From Hybos culiciformis (lineage: Eukaryota; Arthropoda; Insecta; Diptera; Hybotidae), in NCBI GenBank assembly GCA_964007475.1, contig OZ023274.1:100387322-100451321 (forward strand): a stretch of 64,000 nucleotides of DNA, written 5' to 3'. Positions 24,246-42,600 of the stretch are shown here, piece after piece. Under the pieces are notes generated by a model. That model saw only the letters and a list, made by a program, of their open reading frames with translations. It made no database searches and had not been told where the DNA came from. A program made the translations under genes and the position numbers. The number at the start of each line of letters is the position of its first letter. The stretch's first letter is position 1.

Positions 24246-26513
24246 CTGCAGTGTTTTCATTTGTATTTTATTGAGTGTGTATTAAAATTATAAATAAACT
24301 GCACTCAGTTGACTCACTAGGTATGATTTAACTTTTTAACGTGTTCTTACGGTTTAGTTGTATTAAGTTTATCTGCTTCATAAATGCTTAAAAATATTAA
24401 TTTTTAGTAGACCATTATTTTCATTCGTTAGTTTTCTACCTATTTTCCATTCCATAATTAAAAAAAAAATTAAATAAATTTGGTTCTTCAAACTGCATGT
24501 ATGTAGGTATTTTTATTTACGTTTGCGCCCAATCCTGTTTAAGTTACTTACTGCATTGGCAACATATTATGTTAAACTGAAAATATATCCTGGCAGCACT
24601 TTAAAGTAGCAGAAAAAGTAAAAAAAGAATAGTGTGTGTCTGTTCTCATTCATAACTAAAATTATAACTATAATTTTTTATTATTTATCCTATTTAAAAT
24701 TAATTAAAAATACAAAAAATATATAAATAAATGTTGAATAAATCATTGGGAATAAAAATGCAGCACAATAAATAAAATTTAAAGGAAAAAATTGAAAGTT
24801 TTTTAGGAAAAATTTTAGGAAAAATTTTCATTTCTTTTTTTTAGATTTTTTTCTCATAATACTTGTGCGAAAGTGTGTGTGTGCGTGAGTTTCTTGAACA
24901 ACAAAAACTGAAACAGGTAATAAGTGTGAAAAAGAGATAAAACTTGTTGAAAAAATATTTACTTTTTGGCGGAAGTACTTAAATGAATGCTGCTGCTGTG
25001 AGCTGTGCTGCTAGATTTTTGGTTTTCATAAAAACAAAAAAAAAATGTAATCGCATTCTTAATTTATTATTATCCGATTCAAAATTTCTTCGAGTTGATT
25101 TCTTAATTAAAAGAGAATATTTTTATTCGCGTATCGTAAATAAAAAAAATTTAATCAAAATGTCCTGAAAGACTTTTTGGAAATTAATGAATGAAAATAA
25201 TATCATCACAAGCGCCATCTACTGCGAATTTTTACGACTAGCATCGCAAAGTATTTTATTTTGCTATTGCACCTTTCTGAAGTTGAGAAAAACGTACAAG
25301 AAAAAAAAAAATGGAATGGGAAATACGCATATATTTTTTTCCATAATAAAATATAAAGAAAAGTTTTTTTTTAACAATCATTGCGGACATAAAGAAGTTT
25401 CACTGGTTTTTTTTCTCGCTTTTAAAAGAATTTAAATTATTAAATATGATTATGGCTTGAAGTTTGGATTAAAAAAAAATACCTAAATAAAATAAAATTT
25501 AATTAATAAAAATAACCTAACTATATAAAAATTAAAAAAAATATAATTAATTATTTTATTTTGAATTTATCAAACAAACAAAGCGCTAAAAAAGCTGACT
25601 AAACATTTTTTCAGAGAAATCAATTTTATTTTTTTTTTATAGAAAAAAAAATTCAAAACATTGAATCAATAAAAAAAAAAAAATATAAATAAATAAATCA
25701 TAAAAAAAAAAAAAAAACACATGGATATTGGATTTGGATAGTTGATGGTTTTTTTTTTTATTATAATTTTTATATTTTTCAAATCAAATCATTTAATAGA
25801 ATTTTTGAATTAAAATTTAATAATTCAATTTAATTTTAGTATTTTATAACTAATTTGTTTAATTTAATAAATTATATAGGTACCTACACCTATAAAAAAA
25901 ATTTTTTAAAAACTCGAAAGTGTTTTATGTAAATATGTCACTCTCTTTAAGTAGCTGCATACTTCCAACCACGTAGGTACATTAAAAACTTACCTACATG
26001 TAGGTATTGTAAAATATAATGTTAAAATAAGAAAATAAAACAATATTTTCAAATTCTAGCTGTGCTACCTATTCTCCTGGGTAGGTATCTAATCAATTTA
26101 AAATACAAAGAAAAAATTAGTCAAGAATATATTATTATTATCAATATTTTTTATAATTAGGTAGGTATCTATCTAGAAGTCGAGATCAAGTAGGTATCAT
26201 CTACTTTACCAACCTACCTAACTTGTAACTTATGTTTGCTTATAAATATCCTTTACAATTACTGCCTTATTAAATCTACATTCACAATTTCTTAGTTAAC
26301 GACGACATCAATGAGTTTTACTTAATCTCACCAGTGAATTAAATTATTCGTTTTATTGGTAGGTATTATAATCATCAAAAGTAGTACTGCCTACCTGAAC
26401 CTGAAATTAAATCGTACCTAAATTATGTTTTGATTTCTAATGAACTATGAAATTAATTCAATTAACTACATGCAGCATATTTTAATTCTGTTTTTTTTTT
26501 TTTTTTTTTTTAG
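24246..26513 (+). other. Probable 5' intron or leader region of poly(A) polymerase
   Basis: About 2.3 kb without a convincing coding exon. It ends in a run of about 21 T and a TAG acceptor at 26511-26513, which would begin the exon holding the poly(A) polymerase ATG. A candidate noncoding-exon donor, AAACAG|GTAATA, ends at 24916. The short frames here (24983-25168, 25187-25435) are lysine- and phenylalanine-rich and look like AT-rich noise. The pentamer TAGGT and its complement recur many times between 25880 and 26400. Confidence 0.4.
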
Positions 26514-26644
26514 ATCCACCTATTTGTGTTTGCTACTGCTAAATAATTGTTAGCTTTTTTTTTTTTTTTAATAATAAAACACTATCACGCAGATTTAACT
26601 TTTTGTACCTTCTAACTTAATAAACAAATAAATAAAAAAAATAA

Positions 26645-30131
<3,487 letters not shown>

Positions 30132-33100
30132 CATCATCAAAAGTTTTCTAAGTCTGGAGAAAATAAACAAAACATTTTGACGACGATTACATGTAAGTTA
30201 ATACCAAATTGGAAATTAATAAATAAATAGTTGCTTTATTTTAAAATTAAGAAATTTAATACAAATTATTGCCCAAAATTATTAAAAAAAAAAAAAAAAA
30301 ACAGGTCTATTTGAATTGTCTACAGCTACACAATACATAAAAACTGTGGTATCCGAATAATTGATATTTTTTTTATATTTTTAAATCAAATTTAAGATAA
30401 TCAACTGATAACTATTATTTTTTCTTATCAATGTGTTTTTTTTTTTTTTTAGTGTAATCAAATTTATAAATTTTGTCCATGGAAAAAAGGAAAACTGATT
30501 AATGTAATCTAATACCAATATGTGAAGATGAATGAAGAAAACTTTAAGATCGGTATATCGGTATATTTTTGGCAATACAAAAATTCCTTTTTTCAGTTTC
30601 CATATTTAAAAAAAATTACTATCTAAAATTAAAAGAATTTGTTTTTTATTTTATTCATAAAACTCGTAAAATGAAAAACAAATTATTTATTTTTAAATAT
30701 AAATCTATCATATATAAACAAAATAAAAAATTAAAAAAAACTTTTTAGAGAAAACTGAAAGAAAAAAAAATTATTATAAAATCGAAAAAAAAAATATTAT
30801 TTTATTTTATTGGACTTCTTTGTAAATATTACATGTAATTAGTTTTTTTTTATATTCTATGTTTTTCAATACACATAAATATATCATTGAATCATTCAAT
30901 TTTTTAAACATAATTTTTTTTTTTTATAATTAAGTTTTATAAAAAAAAAATTTGTTTCGTAACCAACGTCATTATTACATCAAAAACATTTTTTTTAGAG
31001 TGTTTAAAAAATAATATTCAACTTTTAAAAATATAACAGTTTTACAAGTAATATGTTTTTTTGTTTATGCAAATTAATATTAAACTCATTCTCTTAATAT
31101 TTACTTGAAATTGTGTAAAAAAATTAAATAAATCTAGTATTGGCCTTTTTGCAATTGGAAATATTAAAAAAAAAAGATATTATTTAAAAAATGACATTAT
31201 TACCTAGATGTTGGAGATATTAAAAGTTTAGTTTATAAATTATCTGAATGATTCAAATTATATAAAAAAAATTTATATACTTTTGTTTGTAACAATTACT
31301 TGCTTTCTAATAACTCAATAAATTTAAAATTAAATAATACATTTTTTATGAAAAAAAAAATATTTTTTAATTACATATACATACAACCATATAAATTATT
31401 TATAAAGCCGAAATGGTCAAAGTAATTAATAAATATCAATATAATATTCCATAAATATTTTTTGTTTAATATTTTTATATTTAATCACGTTTAATCTGTA
31501 TTTAAATACTGGTAAATTTTTTATCAGTAAATAAAATCATCTAGTTATGGGCTTATGTGTCAACAATTTTTGGAGATCATTCATTATTCATAATGATCAT
31601 GAATTTTGGATTTTATATCAGCTGTGCTGATCGAAATGAAACAAAAACAAAAAAAATTTCTATTCCATATAAAAATATATATTGATAATGTAAATATAGT
31701 TTAAATCTTACAATTTAGAACTTTCAAGTTAATGTTATTGTAAATAAATAAATAAAAATATTTTCTGTTGATCATTTCGGTATTTGAATATTTTTATATT
31801 TTACATCCCTTAATAATGATATATTATATGTATAATAATAAATTACATTATCTGAATTAATTGTTTAAAAATAAGATAAGAAAATAATCTTAAAAATAAG
31901 ATTTTAATAATTATAAAACTAGAAGTTAGTATTTTTTTATTAAGTAAGTTTAAACAAAAATTAATTAAGCAGGCTTAAGTATAATTTTTTAAAATTAATT
32001 TTTTTTTACAAAAAAAACTTTCTGTCTTAATTTTAAAAACAAAAACACAGGAAGTTTAAAGTAAACAATAGTATACTTTCTTATTAAAATTAATTGCAAT
32101 AGATTCGGTTATTAAAAAAATTTATCAAAAAGAAAACAATCATATATGAGAAATGTGGGAGATCTGTCAGTAAATTAGTGTACCTACTTATAAAAGAAAT
32201 GTGTAACAGAGATATCAATGAAGTTTTGTAACTTCTTAATATTATTAGTTATCTATCGCATTGAGAATTATTTTATCTTGAAAAATATTTCATTTTTCTT
32301 TTTCATTAATAAATATAATTATGTCAAGGAACTTGGACAACTTATTTTATAAATAAACTAATAATATGTGTCTTATTGTTCTTTCTTTGTTTTATCTTCT
32401 TCATCATTTTCTTCTGTTTTATATTTTTTTATTTCTTTTTTAATTTTCCTAATTATTTTTATTTGTTTTTTTTTTTTTTTTTTCAATTTTAAGTTTTTTT
32501 GTATTTTGTATTTGACAGATCGCGATATTCTTATTCTTTAAGTTCAAACAAGATTTTTTGAAAATAATATTTGGTTCAGTAAATAAAAATTAAAAAAAAC
32601 TCTTATTATGGATTATTTTTACGTGGAATGACTGCTTTATGCTTAGGGAGTATGAACGCGCTATGTGTTGCAAGAACGGAGTTATTACTTTAAATACATT
32701 AGAATTAGTTGAAATATTTGTTTTAAAATTTACTGAAAATTATTTATAAGATTTTTATTATGCAAATAAAATAATTAAAATTTTCAATATGGATAAAAGA
32801 GGCGACTAATAGGTCTATACCCGAGCGCACTCTGAACTGATATTTTTTCGAAAACTTTTATTCAATTTTAATTTCGGTAAAGTTACATACTTTATGTACT
32901 TCTGATTGAATTAGACGGAAAGATAAGATTTTTGAACCATCATTTCATAGTGAGTTGAGGAATAGTCCTATAAGATCTTATGCAGGATGAAAAATTTTAA
33001 AATAATAAATCATTTATTGGTAATTTTAAAATACATAAATCATATTAAGCCTCTTTTGTTTAATTTAATTAAGAATTTTTTTTTATTACTTTGATTTTCT

Positions 33101-34186
33101 AATGAAGCTGATTTAGGCGATCATGGTGGTCTGACGCCATTATTTGATAAATTTCATAAGACAAAGAAGACATCTTGTACTGATTTTCTTATCAACATTT
33201 TTAATGCATTTATCATTATGGAAAAATTAGTTATTATATTATTAATATTACTTTAATTTGTAGGTAAAAACAAGCAAACAAGTTGAATTTCTGAAATAGT
33301 CATAATAATATCATTCAACCTAAGAATTTTCTTCAAATATTCAACAGAAATTATTTTTCATATTTCTCGCATAAGAATTAAAACAAAATTTTAACATTTA
33401 ATTCGGATTTTTTTGAAGAAAAGCCTATATATAAATCTTATTATTTTATTGATACTACAATGTAAATAAATTTAAAAAAAAATAGAATAATCATTATAAA
33501 AACAAAGTTCAATAAAATCAATTATAAAATATTTCATAAATAAAAAAAAAAAAGTTGTAATTAAAATTGGCTGGCGTATTTACATAAGTAATAAAACTTT
33601 GAGTTTTCTCACTTTATTTTTTAATTTTATTAAAAAAAACTTAAAAAGTAATATTTCTTTTAATTTAAATCATTAATATTTTTTTTGATTCATTTTCTTT
33701 ATTATTTTTTTTTTCTTGAACAAGAAAAAAACTAGAATTGATTGATAAAATTTTTTTTTTGCTCTTTTTAAGATTTTTTCCAGGTAGTAGTATATTAAAA
33801 TTGAATTAATATTAATTTATTTGATTTTTTCATTCTTGTATCATTACCAATTGATGTATCAATAAAAATTTTTTTCAATAAAGGTGAGAAAAAATTAAAA
33901 GAGTCGTCGCCAAAATTCTTGTTGTTTTATTAATAATTTAAAAAATAATTTTTTTCAGTATCATCTTTCTGAATTTGAAATCAATTTTAATGGAAAATTT
34001 GGATATACATACATACTTTTATTGTTTTATTTATATTTGAAAGTATGACAGAAACCATATAAGATACAACATCACATACTTCTCTGTTGCTGTTGTCGAT
34101 CTTAATGGTAAAAAATATTAATTTATTTTTTCTAAGTATAGCCTTGATTGACTTGTTTCATTGTGAAATGTACTTTACTTACTTTT
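30132..34186. other. Gene-free AT-rich interval downstream of poly(A) polymerase
   Basis: No coding exon is supported. The sequence is mostly A- and T-runs, for example long T-runs at 30435-30450 and 32465-32483. The first few hundred bases are probably the poly(A) polymerase 3' UTR, with AATAAA at 30162 and 30218. No structured repeat was found. Confidence 0.6.
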
Positions 34187-34443
34187 TTATCGATCCCAAT
34201 TCTTTAAATCATCAATAATTAAATCAAGATTTAATAGGTATAAAGAATTCAGTATTTCTGGCATTTTAATAAAATACGTGTAATTCTTTGTTTTATCAGA
34301 AATGTATATAGTTTTTAGCTTATCTTTCTCTTTTGTAAATATGTTTTTCAAAAAAGTAGATAACGATTTAGTGTTTTCACAGATGTATGGTACAGACTTC
34401 AATATCAAGATCCAAGTACAAATATTTGAATGAACTATTAAAA
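34187..34443 (-). pseudogene. Orphan coding-like stretch, possible terminal exon or relic
   Basis: A minus-strand frame of about 80 codons ends in TGA/TAA-rich sequence after LKNWDR. It follows a plausible acceptor (TTTTTTAATAG) near 34444. Its composition, with ENTKSLSTFLKNIF and KMPEILNSLYLLNLDL, is more mixed than the Phe/Lys/Asn noise seen elsewhere here. Further upstream on the same strand, short frames such as LVELSCLKSLFEVDD near 34540-34600 read similarly but are broken by stops. I do not recognise the family. A leucine-rich or F-box type relic is a guess; chance is also possible. Confidence 0.25.
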
Positions 34444-36690
34444 AAATTAATTTCCATTTAATTCTTGCTATTGAACAAAAAAAACTAATTAACTATATTT
34501 TTTCTTCACAATTTTGAATTGATAACTTCTAGTTATTTTTAAGTTTATCATCAACTTCGAATAATGATTTTAAGCACGAAAGTTCAACTAAATTTTTATA
34601 ATTTTTTTTTTTTGGTTTTGGCAATTTACATCCTTTGCTTTACCAATATAAAATTTTCTGATTCTGAAAATATCCAATGAAGTTCGTCCAAACTTTACGA
34701 GAAAATAATAATTATATTACAATTTCGTACTATTAGTTGTAGAAATTTTTCTATTAAAACTTTACAATTAAATTTTATGGTACACCTTCGCCGGTTAAAA
34801 AATCTGTAATAAACTAAAGATTTTAAAAAATCTACATTTTTTTTTTTAATAAATATTTTATTAACATTTTTAATTTTGATATAAAAAATTACAGTTTCAC
34901 TTATTTAATTTCATTAAATCATTTACACTACTTACGCACTATTTTATTAGCAATAAAAAATCGAATTAAATAAATTAGCCACAAACAATATTAATAAAAA
35001 ATTCTTTAATGAAAAGATATAAAAAAATATAATATTCCCATAAAAAAATATTATTTTCTTCTAAATTTTAACAATTCAGCTTTGAATCTTCTCCCTGAAA
35101 AACAAAATGTGGACAAACAAAAAAAAAACTAATAAAATTAATTCAAATAAGCCTTAATTAATACAATAATATATATATGAAATTGTTTGAATGTATAAAT
35201 AAAAATATGTTAAGTAGGTAGAGCGAAACTAAGTTCAGGGGATCAGCTAGTGTATCATAAAAATATATATTATCATTTCATAAAAATTAATTAATGTAAA
35301 TAACTTAATACTTACTAATCGCTAATTTAATTTACAATTGCGCATAAGTTCCAAACAGAAAGAATTTAAGTGAGTGATTATTTATTTAAATTCCACTGTA
35401 AAGTCGTTTGAAAAACCTATTCTCGAATTGCATTTTATTGCAACTCTATGTTGGACCAAATGAAACAAAAAATATGATTTTCAAAACAATCGACCGCCCT
35501 GATAGTTACACTTAAGAAAATATTCGACAATGCGACGAATCAATGTTTCGGTTTAAAATTTTCAAAGGATAATTATGAGTGTTAACATTTTTTTTTTAAA
35601 ACTAGATATATAATAGTAAAGTGTACAATGTCAAATTTTTTCACGTGATTAACTTTTTATGGCCTCATTAGTTACTAAATTTAATGAGATAACAATTGAC
35701 TGAAAATTGAAGTTAATTCAGAGTGCATCCAACTTAAATAGAAAAAAAAAATTACAATCTAATGTAATCAAATCAAACTGAGATTCTTTTGTTGCAGAAA
35801 TTGATATTAAAGTAGAAAGATAAAAATCAAATGTTATTTTAAAAATTTGAACATCAATTTTGTACCAAAGCGTCAATTGTTTGAATAATGATTAAAGTAT
35901 TTTCACATGAGGTTAGAAAACTCTGCTTCTCCAAAATTACGATTAAAAAAAAAAATTAAAGATTATTAAATTTAAATGAATAAAATGAATAAATAAACGA
36001 AACCAATGAAAAAATAAAAAAAAATTCTCAATATTATTATCTATATTATATTATTTATTAAAAAATTACAAAAATGATATTAATATTATTGTTAAAGTGA
36101 TTTTTTTTAAAAAACATTATATATTAAAAGCAATGAAATTAATTTTGACTTTTCATTCAATATGAACGACACATTTCATTAATAAAAATTAAAAAAATTA
36201 AAATATGTATAAAGTAATTGAATTGCCAGTTGTTATAAAATCGAAAATAATTAAAAACAAAGCATTTCATACATAAACAATTTTATTTACTGAGATTTTA
36301 AAGAACGATTACGAAATTAAAAGAAAAAAAAAAACAAAACATCTTAAATTTAATGAATTTATATAACAAATTTAGGCCCATTATATTCCAGTCGTATTTT
36401 TAAACTGCTTGTACATATTAAAACATTATCGCTAGAAAAATTAAATGTAAAACTGGGCCATAATAAGTTATCCATAGATCTATCTAACTAAAAATAATGT
36501 TTCGTATTATTGCTTCTTGATAAGCTGGCAATTCAATATTGTAACAATGTTAATATATTATGATTTTCAGTAAATTTTTTTGTTTTTTTTTTTCTATACA
36601 TTTTATTTTTATTGACAAGGAAAATTAAAGCAATTTGTGAAAATTATAGATATATATAAGTTTAGAAAAAAAATATATTATTTTAGTATT
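34444..36690. other. Gene-free interval and 3' UTR of centrosomin
   Basis: No intact gene is seen. The last few hundred bases before 36690 would be the cnn 3' UTR, read on the minus strand, with AATAAA signals (complement) at 36602-36613, about 80 bases past the stop codon. AGGGGATCAGCTAGTG near 35237 looks like an interspersed-repeat end but was not identified. Confidence 0.5.
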
Positions 36691-39600
36691 TTAAGTGCGA
36701 TCGTCCTTTTTTACGTGCAATCCCATCTCCATATTAGTACGAACAGTTTTTATAACATTGTGTGTTTGAACAATTTGCTGGCGAATCTGTTTTTGGGTCT
36801 CCTCTTTCATTTTATTTGAAGTGCGCAACTGTTTCAATGTTTCTTTTAATTGACGTTTTGTGCGTTCTAGTTTTTGTTTCAAATCAATATTTTCAAGATA
36901 TACCTTAGAGCAATCATGATCAGAATCATGAGTTCCAACAGCTGAATCAGTTTCTTTTTCGCATAAAATTGTCGACATTGGAAAGTTATCAATATTCACA
37001 TTATTGGATGTATTTTCTTTATTGTGACCTAAAACAAATATAGGATCAAAAACATTATCATTCTAATTTTCTAAGAGAAGAATAAAAAAAAATACTTGAG
37101 AAAATCACCTCAAGTTACTAAATAGATAATATTTGTATCTAAGGTTTAAGTTCCTATCGAACAGAACAATTATGTAAATCAAAATTTGGGAATTAAAATT
37201 AATCTAACGAGTTTTTATAAAATTACGATATTAAATAATATTTACCTTCACTGGAAGATTTTAGAATTGACTTTGATTCTAAAGTTACATTTAAATTTAT
37301 TTGTTGAGTCTTAGCTGTATCAATGCCACTTCTACCAGTATCACTCTCTATTCCCAAATCAGGTGATGTATTATTTAATCTTTGTTGTTGATTCCTCAAA
37401 TCATTTTGAGGATAAATTGCATTTAGTTCCTCTGAAGTATATCCCTGATGCGTCTCGGTACTTTGATTTAATATTTTTTTTTGTATACAATTTCCCTGCT
37501 CTAAGAGTTCAATTTTACGTTTTAATTCCGATTTTTCTTTCTCTACAGTCTCTAACAATTTCACAGAATCTTGAACTTTTTGTTCGAGATGCAACTTTTC
37601 TTTTAAAGCTTTAGTTCTATCTAATACTGCTTTAGAAGATGATAATGCAGCTTCATCTAATGATTTTTTTAAAGAACGAATTTGTTTTTCGTTTTCAATT
37701 AAATTAATCTTTAATTCATGTTCATTTTCATTCAAATAAAGAATTTGATTTTCTGACTCTTCCAATTTATTTTTAATTATCTTTATTTGTTGTTGGAAGT
37801 GCTGTTCGATTTCTGATTGTAACTTTTTAAGCTTTTCTTCTTCCAAAATTTGTAATGAGTTTAATTCTTCTTCCATTTTTTGAATTTTCAATTTAAAAGT
37901 TTCAATTGATATTTGCGATGCAGAATTTTCTAATACAAGTTTACTTCGGTCTTCTTGAATTTTTTTTGTTTCTAAAAGAGTATTTTCTAATGTTTTTTGT
38001 ATTTCGTAATTCTTTTCTTTTAATTCCACTATTTCCATACTCAAATTTTTACATAATTCTCGATAACTTTCCAATTCACGATTAATTTCAATATTCCTTA
38101 AATTTTCTTCTTTCAAGCGATTATCAGCATCGACTAAATTACTTTGGATTTTCAAGATTTTCTGATCTTTTTTCAGTAATATTTCCTCCAAGTGTTGAAT
38201 CCTTTCAGACTTGGACTTAGAACGACGAACAGTTGAATCATTAGTTACATTTAAATCACTCGAAACGTTTTGGTTATTTTTTGATATTCTTTTGCCAGAA
38301 TTGATGCCTAGAACAAAACAAAAATTTATTTAAATATTCGATATATTTTTTTTTTTTGTTTGCAAAATCCTACAAATTAAAAACTGAATTTGAAAACTTT
38401 TCTAACTCCTTATCATAAAAAAAATTAATAATAAAATAATTCTTCTCATACATACTAGTACTATAATACCAGCCTACCAAGTACCAAACATTGTATTATT
38501 TTTAGTTTGTGATTAGTTTTTGGAAACGTTTAATTTAAGATATTTATAATGCAAAACCACTTTAAAACCATAAATTTTTTTAAAACATCAGAAAATAAAA
38601 GGACGGTTTTGTAAAAATCGATTAACCTTTTATAAAAATAGCTATGTTGCCGACTAAAAAATATACTAAAAAAACTAGAAAAATTTAAAAAAATAAGTTT
38701 TTTTGAAAATATAATAATAGTATTTTAAATTCTTGAAATATTTTTACCTGTTTTTGTGGTATGTTTGTCAACTATTCTATTTTAGTAATTTCTCAAATTT
38801 TTTTTTTTCCATAAATCAAGAAATTAAAGAGAAAAACCTAGCTAATAAATTTAAAATCAAATACTTAATAATATCAAATACTTATGATAATATTAATGAA
38901 ATGAACATGTAAATAAAATTCTATGTACATATAAGCTATAAATGAGTGAAAATAAAAACAATAATAACAATAAATTTACAACTAACAGAGTCGTTTCTAT
39001 TGTTGATTTAGTTAAACTTTGTTTGATAAAAGTATGAACATTTTTTTTTTGAGAATTTTTATTTTCAAAAACGAATGGAGACATAAATTTTTTTTATTAA
39101 TTAGTATTAGTAGAAAGTTTGAATCAATTTTTAATATAGGGAAAAGTATGGTATTAGAGTATAATCCAAAAAAAAATATTACGTGATATTGGCTCTTCTA
39201 ATCCTATTCTTGCTAATGAGACATTACGATCAGGTTCAGACCAGGTTTCAGATTCGGATTGATTATCCGCAAAGTTTGTTGGCAAGCTGCGCCGATCTTT
39301 TTTCATTCCTGAATCTGATTTCCGCCTTTCTAATTCTTTCTTCAACTGTTTTATTTCGATTTTCAATTCCTCGACATATTTGGAGTCTTCAATATGATTT
39401 ACATTCATTTTAAATAAATCTTCATTAGAATTGAAGGTTTTCTCCATAACTTTAGAGTTTTCAATATTGCTTGCAGCTAAAAAGTTGGATAAGTCACTTA
39501 ACTGCAGCAAACTAGAAGCATTCATTGATGTTTCTAACGGACCGCGTTGATTCAAGCTTTTTGATAAATCAAGACTAGTATCAACGGCTTTTCGGATGGC

Positions 39601-42600
39601 TCTACGATAATCTACAGGCAACGAACTATTAACATAATCTTTATTAAGAAGTGAATCCAAAAAACCAGCCAATTCTTGTAATCTAATTGTTAGACCTTGA
39701 CAAATTTCAAACCATTTTTGTTGCCAATTATCTGACTGTTCTGCATTATCTTTGGCAACTTCTATTTCATCTTGCAATTTTTTGATAATTGTTTCCGTAG
39801 AAGATCTTCTTGCATTTTCAGCCAGCGTTTGAATTAACTTATCGACTTTGATTTGTAATTTTTTATTTTGTTCTAACGCATTATGGTATTCAGACTCAGT
39901 GAATGACTGTTGCAACTGACATTCTGACCCCAATTTTGTTGGAGATGTTAGATTTATGTGTTGAGCGGTAGAGCAATTTAGTAATTTAGTTAATCGTTCA
40001 ATTTCTCGATTCTTTTCCCACAATTCCATATTAATCAATGTCTGAAAAAAAGTTTCAAGTTCAATGAAGAAAAATATTATTTATTTTTAGTTTAATTAAA
40101 AGATATACCTGTAAGTTATTTGTTTTCTTTTTATTTTCTTCCTTTAATTTTATAATTTCATTTTGTTTCTTCGCTAACCTATTTCGTAGAGTTGCGATAT
40201 CTTCAGAAGTCTCTGTATCACTAAATGATCTCGATTTGTTGATTTCTGTAGTCTAAAAAATCATCAAATTTGTTAAATTTGAATTTTAGTGAGTGAAAAT
40301 TTCGAAGAAATAAAACTAGTTAAAGAGTAAAGGAGTCTCAAACTTCTAGAAAATACATATAATGCCAAAAGATATCTAACAAAAGTAGTCTACATAAATC
40401 AAGCTATAGAATCTGGACGTTAAGAAGAAAACTAGAAAGCGTCTAGTTTTCTTCTTAACGTCAATTGTGCATTGCCACTTACGTAATTGCAATATTTGTG
40501 GCTAATCAGAGCATGTTCTAATATCAGTTTTCCTCAACCTCTTTAGGAAAGCATCCTATCGATAAACTTCAGTCTGCGAAATAAGTTAGAAGAAGCAGGG
40601 AGGACAAAACTTAAAAAGTTCCCAAGGTATTTCAAAATTTCTGAAAAGGTAAAACCAATTAATTATATTATATAACTAGCTGTACCCGGTCACCCGTTGC
40701 TATGGTTCCGAAGTAATTTTTTCCTTGGCTACTGGTTATCCAAGAAATTTTAAATTTTTTGGCAACTGCGGCTTGAAGAAAAAAAATTGCTGCGGCTGGA
40801 ATATGGTACAAAAAAGCATGTTTTAACCTGTCACAGGTGTGAAATCTATATAATAGTAGATATATAAAAACACCAACATATTCGAACGCAACGTTGTGTA
40901 TTAAAGTAATCAAACAAACGGATATTTACCTACAATTTTATTTATATACATAGAATCAAAACAAACAAGTCATGATATAAGTTTGCTGAAGATAGTACTC
41001 TAAAAAAACGGAGGCTTTGGAACAAGTCATAACTTTTGTGGAAAAATTATGGAAAATTTGACCTTGGCAAGAAAATTAGAAGCAACAGAACACCATGCTA
41101 TAAAAAAAAAACTATTAAAAATTTGCACATGAACAATGTAAAACTTCTATTAAAAAAAACATATTTCTTCTGGAATTTTAGATTTATTTGCAATACATAT
41201 AATAAATTTTTAATTTGGGAGATGATTCTCAATGATTTCTTTTTCCCTTTTCGGAATTATGTGGAATCGAATAGCCTGTTGCAAACTCCCTTTGCAAAAA
41301 GTAGGTCATTAAAGTGAGTAATAAAACTCACTGTGATCTTTACAATGGTTAGTTAGTAAACGAGTGAACCTATTTCACATTGTAAGATAAAAATTTTTTT
41401 TGCATTACAACCAATAAACTTTAATTTCATAATACTTATAAGCTAGCATTAAAAACTATACAAATATTTATAACAAATTATCTATAATAAATCATTGAAT
41501 CAGACTAATTAAATATATATATATATATATATATATTTATGGAATACAGAAAAATTAAAACAAAATCTTGATTTCATTAATTTCTTCAAGCAATTTTTCA
41601 GTTAGTTTCAAACACTTTCAATAAAAAAAAAATCAAAAAGAATTTCAGAGCATCGTTATTTTAACCACATTTTGTAGAATTATATTACCTCTTTTGCATG
41701 ATTTGAATCGTTATTCCATGGATTCTACAAAAATAATAATATTAACAATATTTATCATTCAAATAAATGAAAATAAAAACGTTTGAAATCAAAAATAAAA
41801 TGGAAAATATTTTACCTTTTTCAGTTTGGAATTTTCACGTTCTAATTTTTCAACTTTTAAAAATAATCCTTGAGTCAATTTTAAATTTTTCTCATGATTT
41901 ATTTGTTTATCTTTTAATTCAGTTTGCAAATCATCTATCAGACACATTTTATCAGCTAAATGGGATTTTGTTTGAACCAAGTCTTCGCGTAATTTCTGTA
42001 CCTAAAAGAAATAAAGAGTTAATGAAGAAATAAAAAACATTCAAACTTTGTGGTTTAAAATATTTAAACTTTTTTTTACGGATGAAGAAACTAAATTTAA
42101 AAAATAAAATTTTACCAAGTGCATTATTAAATTAAAAAAAAAATTATGGTTATCTGTCGCCCTATATACCTTTCTTTTTAAGTTGCTTTTTCATTAGTCG
42201 GATAAATTTGAACAGAAATACAATATAAACAATATTCAAGCTAAAAATTTCAATAAAATTAAAATTAATTCGCAAACTGACAATATTACTGGCTTTTCAC
42301 AATGCGAGTGCTAATTTAAACTTACCGCATTTTTAAGCGGCTATAGTTATTTCCTGCAATATGCGGAAAGAGATAAAATATTTCCACAATAAGTCACAAA
42401 AACTTCAATATTTACAATAAAGAAAATTTTGACTGAACGAGTCTAACAAATGAGTACCTTTATTCATTGATTTTGAAGTATTTCTTATTTGTTAATCAAT
42501 TTGTGTTTTATTAAATATATTTTGTTTTGTTATAAATATTTGGTGTTGTTATTAAGATTTATTGTGTTCTTACAGAAAAATAATTTGACACAGTGAAAAG

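Noticed and set aside
25880..26400. TAGGT/ACCTA-rich patch as telomere-like repeat
   Set aside because: The words are scattered, not in a regular tandem array.
40416..40462. MicroRNA precursor
   Set aside because: A stem of 21 bp with a five-base loop is too short for Drosha/Dicer processing.
41789..42001. Coiled-coil exon at 42.0 kb as the start of a myosin tail
   Set aside because: Its acceptor phase (0) follows cnn exon 8, the next exons lead into unmistakable cnn sequence, and the myosin frame has already stopped at 42530.
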